Below are positions 1 to 8,516 of a stretch of 38,262 bases of DNA, one piece after another. The position numbers and the translations under genes are program-made. The notes beneath the pieces were generated by a model. The model was not told where the DNA came from. It was given only the letters and a program-made list of their open reading frames with translations, and searched no databases. Origin of the DNA: Firmicutes bacterium CAG:124 (GTDB taxonomy: Bacteria; Bacillota; Clostridia; Oscillospirales; Oscillospiraceae); contig HF990569.1 in NCBI GenBank assembly GCA_000432135.1, forward strand, positions 7,876 through 46,137, given 5' to 3'. Position 1 is the first letter of the stretch. Each line of letters opens with the position of its first letter.

Positions 1-519
1 CGTTTCGAGCACGACGGAGAAGGCGACGAGCTGCAGCGTTGCAACGCAGCCGAGCACCGACGCAAGCGTCAGGCGCAGCCGGGCCTTGCCCGCGGAAAGA
101 TTTCCGCGCATCAGGGGCCGGTAGATAAGGAAATATCCCACGAAGCAGCCGTAGAACGCCATGTTCCAGACATTCGCGCCCAGCGCAAGCAGCCCTCCGT
201 CAGCAAAGAACAGCGCCTGAATGGCAAGAATGACGATCATGGACAAAAAGCCTGCCCACGGCCCCAGCATGGCGGACAGCAGCATACCGCCGCACAGATG
301 CCCGGACGAGCCTGTGCCGGGGATGGTATAGTTGATCATCTGTCCGGCAAAGACGAGCGCGGACATGACCGCCATTGTCGGAAGCTTCTTTTTTGCCGTC
401 TCCGATGCGGCAAGCTCCTCCCTGCGCAGCTGCACGAGCGAAACGCCCGCCGCAGCAGCAGAGGCTGCGTACATCGTAACGGCGACAGCAGGAGATAAAA
501 GTGCGTCTGCCATATGCAT
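1..519 (-). CDS. cbiM: CbiM-type cobalt/nickel ECF transporter membrane component (partial, 3' end beyond left edge)
   Basis: The substrate-binding membrane subunit (S component) of a Co2+/Ni2+ energy-coupling-factor ABC transporter. The first 173 codons are present and the frame runs off the left edge. The protein begins MHMADALLSPAV, the family signature in which the N-terminal Met-His contributes to metal binding (family knowledge). Several hydrophobic segments follow, with conserved blocks PGTGSSGHLCGG and LGANVWNMAFYG. The start at 519 is preceded by a clear GGAGG site (CCTCC at about 528-532 on the plus strand) and keeps the essential Met-His. The partners cbiN, cbiQ and cbiO would be expected just left of the window. 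Confidence is high for the family; cobalt versus nickel cannot be decided from sequence alone. Confidence 0.9.
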   Translation of the reverse strand, partial: MHMADALLSPAVAVTMYAASAAAAGVSLVQLRREELAASETAKKKLPTMAVMSALVFAGQMINYTIPGTGSSGHLCGGMLLSAMLGPWAGFLSMIVILAIQALFFADGGLLALGANVWNMAFYGCFVGYFLIYRPLMRGNLSAGKARLRLTLASVLGCVATLQLVAFSVVLET

Positions 520-706
520 GGTCTGTTCCTCCGAACTTTTTTGCTTATTATTAAGAAGTCTGACCGCCGCGCACAAGCTCCCCTGGGGGATATTTCGGAT
601 AAAAAAGTCCTTGTGCATCATGACAAATTGCGGCAAAGGAATTTGTGGAAGTCTACCGAAAAATTTAAAATCGCAAGATTGTCGGATAAAAAAAGCAAGT
701 CTAACA
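520..706. other. AT-rich cbiM leader/intergenic region with two direct repeats
   Basis: No gene is visible between cbiM (minus) and the promoter of the next gene. The stretch is much more AT-rich than its surroundings. It carries two near-identical blocks, TCGGATAAAAAAGTCC (595-610) and TCGGATAAAAAAAGC (682-696), which in the cbiM mRNA sense would read as TTTTTTATCCGA. These could be regulator sites or parts of a metal-responsive leader RNA. I could not recognise a cobalamin riboswitch: its usual GCCACTG box is absent. Confidence 0.4.
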
Positions 707-734
707 TTGAACAAACAGCCTGTTCCGCTATGAT
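707..734 (+). promoter_or_regulatory. Sigma-A-type promoter of the xylose-isomerase-like gene
   Basis: TTGAAC (707-712) and TATGAT (729-734) are separated by 16 nt. The spacer region carries a small palindrome, GAACA-N7-TGTTC (709-725), which could be an operator. The predicted start lies near 741, giving a leader of about 85 nt. Confidence 0.55.
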
Positions 735-747
735 GGAGCTATCCGGA

Positions 748-770
748 GGCGGCTTTCGGTAAAAGCCGCC
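748..770 (+). promoter_or_regulatory. Leader hairpin upstream of the xylose-isomerase-like gene
   Basis: A perfect 9-bp stem, GGCGGCTTT / AAAGCCGCC, with a CGGTA loop lies early in the predicted leader. No T-run follows, so it is not an obvious terminator. It may protect the 5' end of the mRNA or bind a regulator. Confidence 0.4.
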
Positions 771-827
771 CGCCCCTCAAGCACATATTTGTATGAAACC
801 AGACAATTGATACAGGAGGATGCAGAC

Positions 828-1865
828 ATGGCAACATTCAGATTTACCGCAGGCCCGTGGAACGTCCACGAGGGCAACGAAACCTTTGGCCCCGGCCACC
901 GCAAGAGCATTCCGCTGGAAGAAAAAATGAAGAAGTACGCCGAGATCGGTCTGGCCGGCATGCAGTTCCATGACGACGACGCCGTTCCCGACATGAACAA
1001 CATGACCGAGAAGCAGATCGTCGACTACGCGAAGGACGTCAAGGCGATGCTCGACAAATACGGCCTGTTCGCAGAGTTCGTCGCGCCGCGTCTGTGGTTC
1101 GACAAGCGCACGAATGACGGCGGCTTCACCGCCTCCCGCAAGGAAGACCGTGAATTTGCCCAGTGGCGCGCCCGCCGCTCCTGCGACATTGCCAAGGCGC
1201 TCGGCACCAAGAAGATCCAGCTGTGGCTGGCCCGCGAGGGCACGCTCTGCGCCGAGGGCAAGAACCCCGTTGAAATGACCCTCCAGCTGCGCGACGCGTT
1301 CAACGACATCCTGACCTACCGCGACGACGCGCTCATCCTTGTCGAGCCGAAGCCCAATGAGCCCATCGACCGCTCCATCTGCGGCACTGCCGGTCACGCG
1401 CTGGCCGTCGGCGCATACACCGTCGATCCGAGCCGCGTCGGCCTGTGCATCGAATCCGCGCACTCCATCCTCGCCGGTCTTGATCCCGCGAACGACATGG
1501 GCTTCGCGCTGGCGCTCAACAAGCTGTGGGGCGTGCATCTGAACGACCAGAACGGCTGCCGCTATGACCAGGATAAGGCGTTCGGCGTCGACAACCTGCG
1601 CAACGCGTTCAACCAGGTCAAGGTTCTGTACGAAAATAACTTCGGCGACCGCGGCAATTTTGAATGCGTCGGCCTCGACGTCAAGGCCATGCGCACCCAG
1701 CCCGATGAGGACTGCTACCGCCATCTGATCAACTCCAAGAAGATCTTCGAGAAGCTGCTGGCCAAGGTCAAGAGATTCGACTACGAATTCCAGGCCGCCT
1801 GCGTCAAGGAGCAGAACTTCGAAAAGCTCGAAATGTACGTCATGGACCTGCTGATGGGCGACTGA
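828..1865 (+). CDS. Xylose isomerase-like TIM-barrel sugar isomerase
   Basis: A 345-residue cytoplasmic TIM-barrel protein resembling actinobacterial-type xylose isomerases, which interconvert aldoses and ketoses with two divalent metals. Visible motifs are FHDDDAVP near residue 48, VEPKPNEP, CIESAH (the E-x-x-H metal pair), YDQDKAFG and a LDVK block. By eye, one ligand differs: where xylose isomerases read HIDLN-GQNG this protein reads GVHLN-DQNG, so a His sits at the usual Asp. It is also shorter than the usual roughly 390 residues. AGGAGG at 814-819 with good spacing fixes the start at 828. It stands alone, with its own promoter and no xylulokinase or transporter beside it, so the substrate may be a different sugar. 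Family confident, substrate not. Confidence 0.8.
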   Translation: MATFRFTAGPWNVHEGNETFGPGHRKSIPLEEKMKKYAEIGLAGMQFHDDDAVPDMNNMTEKQIVDYAKDVKAMLDKYGLFAEFVAPRLWFDKRTNDGGFTASRKEDREFAQWRARRSCDIAKALGTKKIQLWLAREGTLCAEGKNPVEMTLQLRDAFNDILTYRDDALILVEPKPNEPIDRSICGTAGHALAVGAYTVDPSRVGLCIESAHSILAGLDPANDMGFALALNKLWGVHLNDQNGCRYDQDKAFGVDNLRNAFNQVKVLYENNFGDRGNFECVGLDVKAMRTQPDEDCYRHLINSKKIFEKLLAKVKRFDYEFQAACVKEQNFEKLEMYVMDLLMGD

Positions 1866-1945
1866 AAAAAACCGGGCCGCCGCGCACGGGAAACGCCCCC
1901 AAAAGGTCAGGCAAAATTTCGAACAACAAAGAATCAAGCCGCCAA

Positions 1946-1984
1946 AAGGGCTTGCCGTCTGTGAATCGCAGGCGGCAGGCCCTT
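1946..1984. terminator. Long hairpin between convergent genes
   Basis: AAGGGCTTGCCGTCTG pairs with CAGGCGGCAGGCCCTT through a short loop, with two G-U pairs in the plus-strand RNA. Read on the minus strand the stem ends in GCCCTTTT, so it may serve as a back-up terminator for the asparaginase operon. The T-run is weak. Confidence 0.4.
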
Positions 1985-2040
1985 CAGTCGTTCCCGCAGC
2001 CAGCTTCCCGAACTCCGGTGTATTCTCCCTGGACATAGTG

Positions 2041-2096
2041 AACCCCCATTTCTTAGTATCAGGTTTTTCCCATACCTGGCTAACAAATGGGGGTTT
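2041..2096. terminator. Extended inverted repeat, likely bidirectional terminator
   Basis: The arms AACCCCCATTT and AAATGGGGGTT continue inward as TTAG/CTAA and CAGGT/ACCTG, giving a stem of about 20 bp with small interruptions. It lies between the convergent xylose-isomerase-like gene and ansA. The plus-strand side ends in GGGGGTTTTC. Confidence 0.55.
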
Positions 2097-2116
2097 TCAC
2101 CGCGCCGGGCGGTTTT

Positions 2117-3118
2117 TCATGTGCGGTAATTCAGAATGTCGTTCGCGACCGGGGTGTAGAACAGGCGGTGGATCTGGGCGGGGGCCCTGGTCTGGCCGAG
2201 GATCCACATGAGCTTTCCCGTGATGGCCTCGGTCGTCATGTCGAACGCCTCAAGCACCTGCGGGCATTCGCGGATCTTATGCCCGACCTGATAAACGCCG
2301 ACGTTGCTGCCCTCGTTCTGCACCTGCGTGGTCAGAACGACGGTCTTGCCGCCCTGAATGCCCTCCTCCAGCACGGACAGGAAGTCATTCCCGTCATACG
2401 ACGGGATGCCGCCCACGCCGAAGCTTTCCAGGATCAGCGCGTCGTTGTGCCGGAGCATCCAGCCCGCAAGCTCCGCCCGCGCGCCGGGGATGAGCTTTAA
2501 AAGCGCGACGCGCTCGTCGAGCGTGTCATAGAAGACCGGCTCGGGCAGGCAGGCGTTTTCGATATACTGCAGAATGCAGCCGTCCTGCAAGACGGCCAGA
2601 TACGGATAATTGATGCTGGAAAAGGCCTCGTAGCTCTTTGTGCGCGTTTTGCAGGCGCGGGTGCCCTGAATGACCTTGCCGTTGAAGACGATCATGACGC
2701 CGTGCAGGGTGTCACTGCACGCGCATAAAAACGCGTCGGTCAGATTGACCTTGGAATCAGTCGAGTCAAAGCTGATGGGCTTCTGCGCGCCAGTCAGGAT
2801 GATGGGCTTGCGCGCACCCTGAATGAGATAGCTGAGGGCCGCGGCGGTATAGGCCATGGTGTCCGTGCCGTGGCTGATGACGAAGCCGTCGTAGCGGTCA
2901 TACCGCTCACGGATGGCCTTCGCGATCAGCAGCCAGTGCGACGGGGCAAGATTTGTGCTGTCCAGCGACAAAAGTTGTAAGCATTCCGCCCGGCAAAGCG
3001 CCGATACCGCCGGGACGAAGGACAGAAGCTGTTCGCTCGTCAGCTCCGGCATAAGGCCCTCCGCCGTTTTCCCGGACGCGATCGTTCCGCCGGTGCCGAT
3101 CATCAGGATTCGTTTCAT
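2117..3118 (-). CDS. ansA: Asparaginase, cytoplasmic type I
   Basis: Hydrolyses L-asparagine to aspartate and ammonia. The 333-residue protein starts MKRILMIGTGGTIASGK, where the Thr in TGGTIA (residue 12) is the expected nucleophile. DSTN (53-56) and HGTDTM (83-88) supply the substrate-binding Ser/Thr-Asp pair typical of the asparaginase/glutaminase fold. There is no signal peptide, which fits the cytoplasmic type. A GGGAGG site precedes the ATG. It is the last gene of a minus-strand operon, 25 nt after the solute-binding lipoprotein gene. A nitrogen-scavenging link with that peptide-binding lipoprotein is plausible but inferred from position only. Confidence 0.93.
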   Translation of the reverse strand: MKRILMIGTGGTIASGKTAEGLMPELTSEQLLSFVPAVSALCRAECLQLLSLDSTNLAPSHWLLIAKAIRERYDRYDGFVISHGTDTMAYTAAALSYLIQGARKPIILTGAQKPISFDSTDSKVNLTDAFLCACSDTLHGVMIVFNGKVIQGTRACKTRTKSYEAFSSINYPYLAVLQDGCILQYIENACLPEPVFYDTLDERVALLKLIPGARAELAGWMLRHNDALILESFGVGGIPSYDGNDFLSVLEEGIQGGKTVVLTTQVQNEGSNVGVYQVGHKIRECPQVLEAFDMTTEAITGKLMWILGQTRAPAQIHRLFYTPVANDILNYRT

Positions 3119-3143
3119 GGGCGTATCCTCCCGCGTTTTTTCA

Positions 3144-4763
3144 TTATTCTTCCGTATGCACCGTATACGGCAGGAACCAGTCGAGGTAGCGTGTCGGCTC
3201 TGTTACGGCGCCGCGCGTGGTATAGAGCGCGTAGCTTTTGAACAGGATGGGCGTAATATACCCGCGCTCGCATACACGCTTATAGAGATTATAGGTGTTG
3301 CCGCTGTTGACAAGCGCCATGCTGCACAGGTTCATCATCGTGCTGTCGGACAGGTCGCCATAGTTGAGCGTGCCGGTCGCACCGAAAAACGGCGAGAGGT
3401 CAAAGTTCGGAGACAGGCGCACCTCGCCGTAGTACAGGTCGAAATTCCCCTGTAAAAGCGCCTGCTTGTACTCGGTATACTCCATGGACTTGACTGTGAT
3501 GTTGAAGCCCAGAGAATTGAGCATTTTCGCGGCCTCGTTTGCCGCCTGTACGCGGATGTAGCTCGACGAGCAGACGAGCATCGTGCCCTCGACCGGGACG
3601 GAATAGCCCTTGGAGGGGACGTAGAGGTCGAGGATGCCGTCGCCGGTCGCGTCCTCGACGGAGGCGCCGACCAGCTGGTCGTAGTACGAGCCGGTGTCAT
3701 AGGCGAAGCTGTTGGCCAGCTTCACGTCGTAATACCGGGAATTGGGTGAGCACGGCAGCGTCGACGCGACGGCAAAGCCGCCCAGCGTCTGCTCGACCAG
3801 CTGCTCGCGGTCGATGGCGAAGGTGATCGCGCCGCGCAGGCCGTAGTTGGAGAAGACGGGCGAGTTCATGTTGTAGCCGATGTACTGCATGATGGTCGTC
3901 TCCTCGTTCCACAGCTCGTAGTCGTTGTGGAAGCCTGCGAACGCGGAGGAGTTCGGGTCCGTCAGAACCATGTTGACCTTCTGATACTCAAAATTATCGC
4001 GCACGTCGGCGGCGGTGGACGAAACGGTCAGCGCGATCTCGTCAAAGTCGACCAGCGGCTGGGTGTCGCGCCACCAGCTTTCGCAGCGCGTGAGCTTTGT
4101 CCCGGCAAAGTCATACGGGCCTGTGCCCGGAGGGCTGGCCTCGTCCTTCGTGCCGTTTTTGATGATGGGGATATCCAGCAGCAGCGGCAGGCACTCATAC
4201 GCTTCGCTCGTCGAGAGCACGAGCGTCAGATCGTCCTGCGCCTCGGCGGAAGTGATGAAGCGCAGGCGCGAACCGTAATATTCCGAGCCTGCGGCGGATT
4301 CGATGGAATATGCCGCGTCCGCCGCGGTAAGGGCGCTGCCGTCGTGGAAGGTCACGCCGGAGCGGAGCTTCACCGTGGTCGTGCGTCCGTCGTCAGTGAC
4401 AAAATAGCTCTCGGCGAGAATCGGTTCTGCCTCGTAGCTGCTTGTCACGGCGAACAGCGGCTCGTAGAGGAAGGAAAAGATGATGCGGTTGTTGAGACTC
4501 TGGCAGTTATAGGGCTGCAGGCCGTAATCCGGCTGGTAGGCCAGGCCGAAGGACTCAAGCGCCGTATACGTCTCGGTGACGACCTGCTTGACCTCCTGCT
4601 TATCCTCCGAGCCGTTGACCGAGCCGGTCTGCTGGGCGGCGACGGCCTCGTCGCCGACGGGGAAAAGATTCTGCATCCATTCGCTCGTCGCGATCGTCGT
4701 GCAGCCGCAAAGAAGGGCCAGACACAGCGCAAGCGCTGTGAGCATCAAAAGCTTTCGTTTCAT
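3144..4763 (-). CDS. Peptide/nickel-type ABC transporter substrate-binding lipoprotein
   Basis: A 539-residue extracytoplasmic solute-binding protein of the OppA/DppA family (SBP_bac_5). It has a lipoprotein signal: MKRK, a hydrophobic stretch, then the lipobox ALLCGC with the lipidated Cys at about residue 21. The central region has family-typical blocks such as LRSGVTFHDGSALTAADAAYS and FAIDREQLVEQTLGG. The start at 4763 gives a proper signal peptide and a GAAAGGAGG site; the longer upstream reading lacks a signal. Its ATG overlaps the pgeF stop in an ATGA arrangement, implying translational coupling. No permease or ATPase gene is adjacent, so it either shares a distant transporter or has a sensing role. 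Substrate unknown. Confidence 0.88.
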   Translation of the reverse strand: MKRKLLMLTALALCLALLCGCTTIATSEWMQNLFPVGDEAVAAQQTGSVNGSEDKQEVKQVVTETYTALESFGLAYQPDYGLQPYNCQSLNNRIIFSFLYEPLFAVTSSYEAEPILAESYFVTDDGRTTTVKLRSGVTFHDGSALTAADAAYSIESAAGSEYYGSRLRFITSAEAQDDLTLVLSTSEAYECLPLLLDIPIIKNGTKDEASPPGTGPYDFAGTKLTRCESWWRDTQPLVDFDEIALTVSSTAADVRDNFEYQKVNMVLTDPNSSAFAGFHNDYELWNEETTIMQYIGYNMNSPVFSNYGLRGAITFAIDREQLVEQTLGGFAVASTLPCSPNSRYYDVKLANSFAYDTGSYYDQLVGASVEDATGDGILDLYVPSKGYSVPVEGTMLVCSSSYIRVQAANEAAKMLNSLGFNITVKSMEYTEYKQALLQGNFDLYYGEVRLSPNFDLSPFFGATGTLNYGDLSDSTMMNLCSMALVNSGNTYNLYKRVCERGYITPILFKSYALYTTRGAVTEPTRYLDWFLPYTVHTEE

Positions 4764-5566
4764 GCCGGTGCGCCTCCTTTCAGCCGGATGATGGCGGCCT
4801 GCGACCCGCGGTTCCCGCCGGTCACGCGATGCGACCAGAAGCGCTCCGGCTGGCATTTGGTGCAGTCCGGGCAGATATCAATCGCCCGCACGCCTGCCTT
4901 TTCCAGCCAGATGCGGTTCAGGCGCTTCAGATCGACGTGCGCCTTTTCGCCGTGCAGTTCAATTGCCGCTTCCGCGTCCGGGCCGAGCGATCGCCGCATG
5001 GCCTCCGGCACCTCCGGCCCGACCTCAAAGCAGCAGCGGCCGATGCACGGGCCGATGGCCGCATGAATGTGCTCCGGCGCGCAGCCGAATTCCGCCTGCA
5101 TCCGAAGGACGGCCTTGTACGCAATGCCCTGCGCCGTCCCGCGCCACCCGGCGTGGACGGCGGCGATGGCCTGCCGCACGGGGTCAAACAGCAGCAGCGT
5201 CGTGCAGTCCGCGCCGAAGCAGACGAGCGCCGCGCCGGGTTCGTCGGTCAGAAGCCCGTCGCAGACGGCGGTCTGCTCCCGCTCCAGCCCTGTGCCGCAG
5301 TCCTGCTTGCCGACGCGCAGCAGAAGATCGGTATGCTCCTGCCGGGTAAAGATCGTTTCCTCCGGCGAAAAGCCAACGGCGGTGCCGAGAATGCGGTAAT
5401 TCTCCCGCACGTTTTCCGGCCTGTCTCCCCGGTGCGTGCCGAGATTGAGGGAGGACAGCGCCCCCTCGCTCACGCCGCCGAAGCGCGTGGAGAAGCAGTG
5501 CACGCTCCCGGAAAGCGCGTCGGCGGTCAGATATTCAAGTGATCCGTGGTGAATGGTGTGAAACAT
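4760..5566 (-). CDS. pgeF: Peptidoglycan editing factor PgeF / purine nucleoside phosphorylase (YfiH, DUF152 family)
   Basis: A 268-residue cytoplasmic protein of the multicopper-laccase-like DUF152 family. Members act on purine nucleosides and, in E. coli, prevent wrong amino acids entering peptidoglycan precursors. The zinc-site residues are visible as QEHT (His78), GADC (Cys121) and VHAGWRG (His138), followed by AIGPCIG and CCFEVGPEV. I place the start at 5566 because the family N-terminus begins there; the longer upstream frame lies inside secA and is low complexity. Only 4 nt separate the secA stop from this ATG and no strong ribosome binding site is seen, so it is probably translated by re-initiation. 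The 3' end overlaps the next gene by 4 nt. Confidence 0.88.
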   Translation of the reverse strand: MFHTIHHGSLEYLTADALSGSVHCFSTRFGGVSEGALSSLNLGTHRGDRPENVRENYRILGTAVGFSPEETIFTRQEHTDLLLRVGKQDCGTGLEREQTAVCDGLLTDEPGAALVCFGADCTTLLLFDPVRQAIAAVHAGWRGTAQGIAYKAVLRMQAEFGCAPEHIHAAIGPCIGRCCFEVGPEVPEAMRRSLGPDAEAAIELHGEKAHVDLKRLNRIWLEKAGVRAIDICPDCTKCQPERFWSHRVTGGNRGSQAAIIRLKGGAPA

Positions 5567-5570
5567 GGGC

Positions 5571-8342
5571 TTAATTCGCGTTCTGGCCGCGTTCGGCGGC
5601 GAGATCCTTGTCGCGGCAGCATTTTTTGTATTTTTTTCCGCTGCCGCACGGGCACGGGTCGTTCGGGCCGACCTTGATCTTCTTGACGACGGGCTGACGC
5701 TTGACGGTCTTGTCGCCGCCCGCGCCCTCGCCGGTGACCTTTGCCACGCGCTGGCGCTTGATTTCCTCATTCGTCTTGATCCGGACGAGGAAGACGCGGC
5801 GGACGATCTCTTCTTTAATTGCGTCGTTCATGGCCTCGAACATATCAAAGCCCTCGCGCTTATACTCGATGACGGGGTCTGTCTGCGCGTAGGCGCGCAG
5901 GCGGATGCCCTGCCGCAGATCGTCCATGGCGTCGATGTGATCCATCCAGAATTCATCGACCACACGCAGCGTTACGACGCGCTCAATTTCACGCATGACG
6001 GGAGACGTGAACTGCTCCTCCCGCTTGGCATAGGCGCGCTGCATGAGAGACAAAATCTTCTCTTCCGCCTGCTCCCGCGTGAGCGCGGCCAACTCCTCGT
6101 CGGAGAGAAGCCATGTGCCCGTGGGGAAGAAGATGGGCTCGAAATGCGTCATCATCTCGAAGAAATGCTGCTTGTCGGCCAGCTTCGGCTGCTCGCCGAA
6201 GGCGCTGGCGACATACGTATCCACATAGAACCGCATCATGGACTGGATGTTCTTCTGCAGATCCTCGCCGTCGAGCACCTGACGGCGCTGCTCGTAGATG
6301 ATCTTACGCTGGACGTTCATCACGTCGTCGTATTCCAGCACGTTCTTTCTGGACTGGAAGTTGCGGCCCTCGACGGTCTTCTGCGCGTTCTCGATCGCGC
6401 CGGAGAGAATTTTGGCGTCGATGGGCGTATCCTCGTCGATGCCGAGCGTCTCCATCATGTTCATAATGCGCTCGGAGCCGAACAGGCGCATGATATCGTC
6501 CTGCATGGACAGATAAAACCGCGTCTCGCCGGGGTCGCCCTGACGGCCGGAACGGCCGCGCAGCTGGTTGTCGATCCGGCGCGACTCGTGCCGCTCGGTG
6601 CCGATGATGAAAAGGCCTCCTGCCTGCCGGACAAGCTCTGCCTGCTTGTCCGTCTCGACCTTGAAGCGCTTATAGGCCTCGGTATAGGCCGCACGGGCAG
6701 CCAGAATTTCGGGATCCTCCGTCTCGGCGAAGGAATTGGACTCGGCGATCAGCTCGTCGGACAGGCCCTGCTTGCGCAGCTCGTTCTTTGCCATGTATTC
6801 GGCGTTGCCGCCCAGCATGATGTCGGTGCCGCGGCCGGCCATGTTCGTCGCAATGGTCACGGCGCCCAGATGTCCCGCCTGCGCGACGATCTCGGCCTCC
6901 TTTTCATGGTGCTTGGCGTTCAGGACGTTGTGCGGGATGCCCTCGCGCTTGAGCATCTGCGAAAGAAGCTCGGATTTTTCAATGGAGATCGTGCCGACCA
7001 GAACCGGCTGGCCCTTGGCGTGGCATTCCTTGATCTGGGCGATGACGGCACGGTATTTGCCTGCCTCGGTCTTATAAACAACATCGGGGTCGTCGATACG
7101 GATGACCGGTTTATTCGTCGGGATCTCGACAACGTCGAGATTGTAAATGCCGGAGAATTCCTCCTCCTCGGTCAGCGCCGTGCCGGTCATGCCGGAGAGC
7201 TTGTCGTACAGACGGAAGAAATTCTGGAACGTGATGGTGGCGAGCGTCTTGTTTTCGCTTGCGACCTTGACGCCCTCCTTGGCCTCGATGGCCTGATGCA
7301 GGCCCTCGTTATAGCGGCGGCCGTACATGAGGCGGCCCGTGAATTCGTCGACGATGATGACCTCGCCGTCCTTGACGACGTAGTCGATATCACGCTTCAT
7401 GAGGCCCCGCGCCTTCATGGCCTGATTGATGTGGTGCGAGAGCGTGGCGTTTTCGGGGTCGGCCAGATTTTCCACGTTGAAGAACTGCTCGGCCTTTTCA
7501 ATGCCCTTCTGCGTGAGCGAAACGGAGCGGTCCTTTTCGTCGACGATGTAATCGCAGTCATACTGATCCTGCAGTTCCTTGTTGTCCGTCGTGGAGAAGA
7601 CCTGCTTTTTCAGGCGGGAAACGAAATAATCCGCCATTTCATACAGCTTGGACGATTCCTCGCCTTTGCCGGAAATGATGAGCGGGGTACGCGCTTCGTC
7701 AATGAGGATGGAGTCAACCTCATCAACGATGGCGAACGCGTGGCCGCGCTGCACCATCTCCTGTTTGTAGATCGCCATATTGTCGCGCAGGTAATCGAAG
7801 CCCAACTCGTTATTTGTGCCGTAGGTGATGTCGGCGGCATAGGCCGCGCGGCGCTGCTCCGCGGTCAGATCGTGGACGATGAGGCCGACGGAAAGTCCTA
7901 AGAAGCGGTAGACCTTGCCCATCCACTCCGAGTCGCGCTTGGCGAGATAATCGTTGACCGTGACGATGTGCACGCCCCTTCCGGCCAGCGCGTTTAAGTA
8001 TGCAGGCAGGATTGCGACGAGCGTCTTGCCTTCGCCGGTCTTCATTTCGGCGATGCGGCCCTGATGCAGCACGATGCCGCCCACGACCTGCACCCGGTAC
8101 GGGCGCATACCGAGCACGCGGTCGGCTGCCTCGCGGCAGACGGCGAACGCCTCCGGCAGCAGCGCGTCGAGCGTCTCACCGGATGCGTAGCGATCCTTGA
8201 ATTCCTGCGTCTTCGCGCGAAGCTCCTGATCGGTCAGCTTTTTATACGGCTCCTCGAGCGCCATGACGGCCTCGACCTGCGGTTCGAGTTTTTTGACCTC
8301 TCGCTCAGAGCGGGTGCCGAATAGTTTTGTAAACAGTCCCAT
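5571..8342 (-). CDS. secA: Preprotein translocase ATPase SecA
   Basis: The motor that drives unfolded preproteins through SecYEG. It is 923 residues, on the long side for a Gram-positive SecA. In order: Walker A MKTGEGKT near 100-107, the DEAD-type IVDEVDSILIDEARTPLIISG block, FQNFFRLYDKLSGMTGTA, GRGTDIMLGG and QLRGRSGRQGDPG in the second motor half, and a charged linker. It ends in the SEC-C zinc motif PCPCGSGKKYKKCC. The start at 8342 gives the usual MGLFTKLFGTRSEREVK N-terminus; the longer reading has no ribosome site. It heads the operon secA-pgeF-lipoprotein-ansA. Confidence 0.98.
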   Translation of the reverse strand: MGLFTKLFGTRSEREVKKLEPQVEAVMALEEPYKKLTDQELRAKTQEFKDRYASGETLDALLPEAFAVCREAADRVLGMRPYRVQVVGGIVLHQGRIAEMKTGEGKTLVAILPAYLNALAGRGVHIVTVNDYLAKRDSEWMGKVYRFLGLSVGLIVHDLTAEQRRAAYAADITYGTNNELGFDYLRDNMAIYKQEMVQRGHAFAIVDEVDSILIDEARTPLIISGKGEESSKLYEMADYFVSRLKKQVFSTTDNKELQDQYDCDYIVDEKDRSVSLTQKGIEKAEQFFNVENLADPENATLSHHINQAMKARGLMKRDIDYVVKDGEVIIVDEFTGRLMYGRRYNEGLHQAIEAKEGVKVASENKTLATITFQNFFRLYDKLSGMTGTALTEEEEFSGIYNLDVVEIPTNKPVIRIDDPDVVYKTEAGKYRAVIAQIKECHAKGQPVLVGTISIEKSELLSQMLKREGIPHNVLNAKHHEKEAEIVAQAGHLGAVTIATNMAGRGTDIMLGGNAEYMAKNELRKQGLSDELIAESNSFAETEDPEILAARAAYTEAYKRFKVETDKQAELVRQAGGLFIIGTERHESRRIDNQLRGRSGRQGDPGETRFYLSMQDDIMRLFGSERIMNMMETLGIDEDTPIDAKILSGAIENAQKTVEGRNFQSRKNVLEYDDVMNVQRKIIYEQRRQVLDGEDLQKNIQSMMRFYVDTYVASAFGEQPKLADKQHFFEMMTHFEPIFFPTGTWLLSDEELAALTREQAEEKILSLMQRAYAKREEQFTSPVMREIERVVTLRVVDEFWMDHIDAMDDLRQGIRLRAYAQTDPVIEYKREGFDMFEAMNDAIKEEIVRRVFLVRIKTNEEIKRQRVAKVTGEGAGGDKTVKRQPVVKKIKVGPNDPCPCGSGKKYKKCCRDKDLAAERGQNAN

Positions 8343-8399
8343 GGTAAAAACCCTTTCTGCGCCGCGCGGTACGCGCTGCGGTACGTATTCTAAAGTGAG

Positions 8400-8405
8400 A
8401 TTATA
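8400..8405 (-). promoter_or_regulatory. Extended -10 element upstream of secA
   Basis: On the minus strand the sequence reads TGGTATAAT, a TGN-extended -10 hexamer. The -35 position (8423-8428) is only a run of T, so recognition would rest on the extended -10. Confidence 0.5.
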
Positions 8406-8452
8406 CCACATATATGGCGGCAAAAAAAGAAGAAATTGTGAATTTCGGCGGC

Positions 8453-8481
8453 TTGATTTACCCGGAGGGGACTGGTAAAAT
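8453..8481 (+). promoter_or_regulatory. Promoter of the HAD/TSUP pair
   Basis: TTGATT (8453-8458) and TAAAAT (8476-8481) are separated by 17 nt, diverging from the secA promoter. Confidence 0.6.
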
Positions 8482-8516
8482 GAGTTTGATTTTTATGGTA
8501 TCGAGGTGCTTTGCGT

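Noticed and set aside
520..780. Cobalamin riboswitch upstream of cbiM
   Set aside because: I could not find the conserved GCCACTG box or the expected peripheral helices in either orientation.
777..2036. A 419-codon minus-strand frame opposite the xylose-isomerase-like gene
   Set aside because: It mirrors the coding frame of the real gene and shows no motif or ribosome site.
5565..7901. A 778-codon open frame on the plus strand
   Set aside because: It lies wholly antisense to secA, whose motifs are unmistakable, and has no ribosome site or recognisable domain. Such long shadow frames are expected at this GC content.
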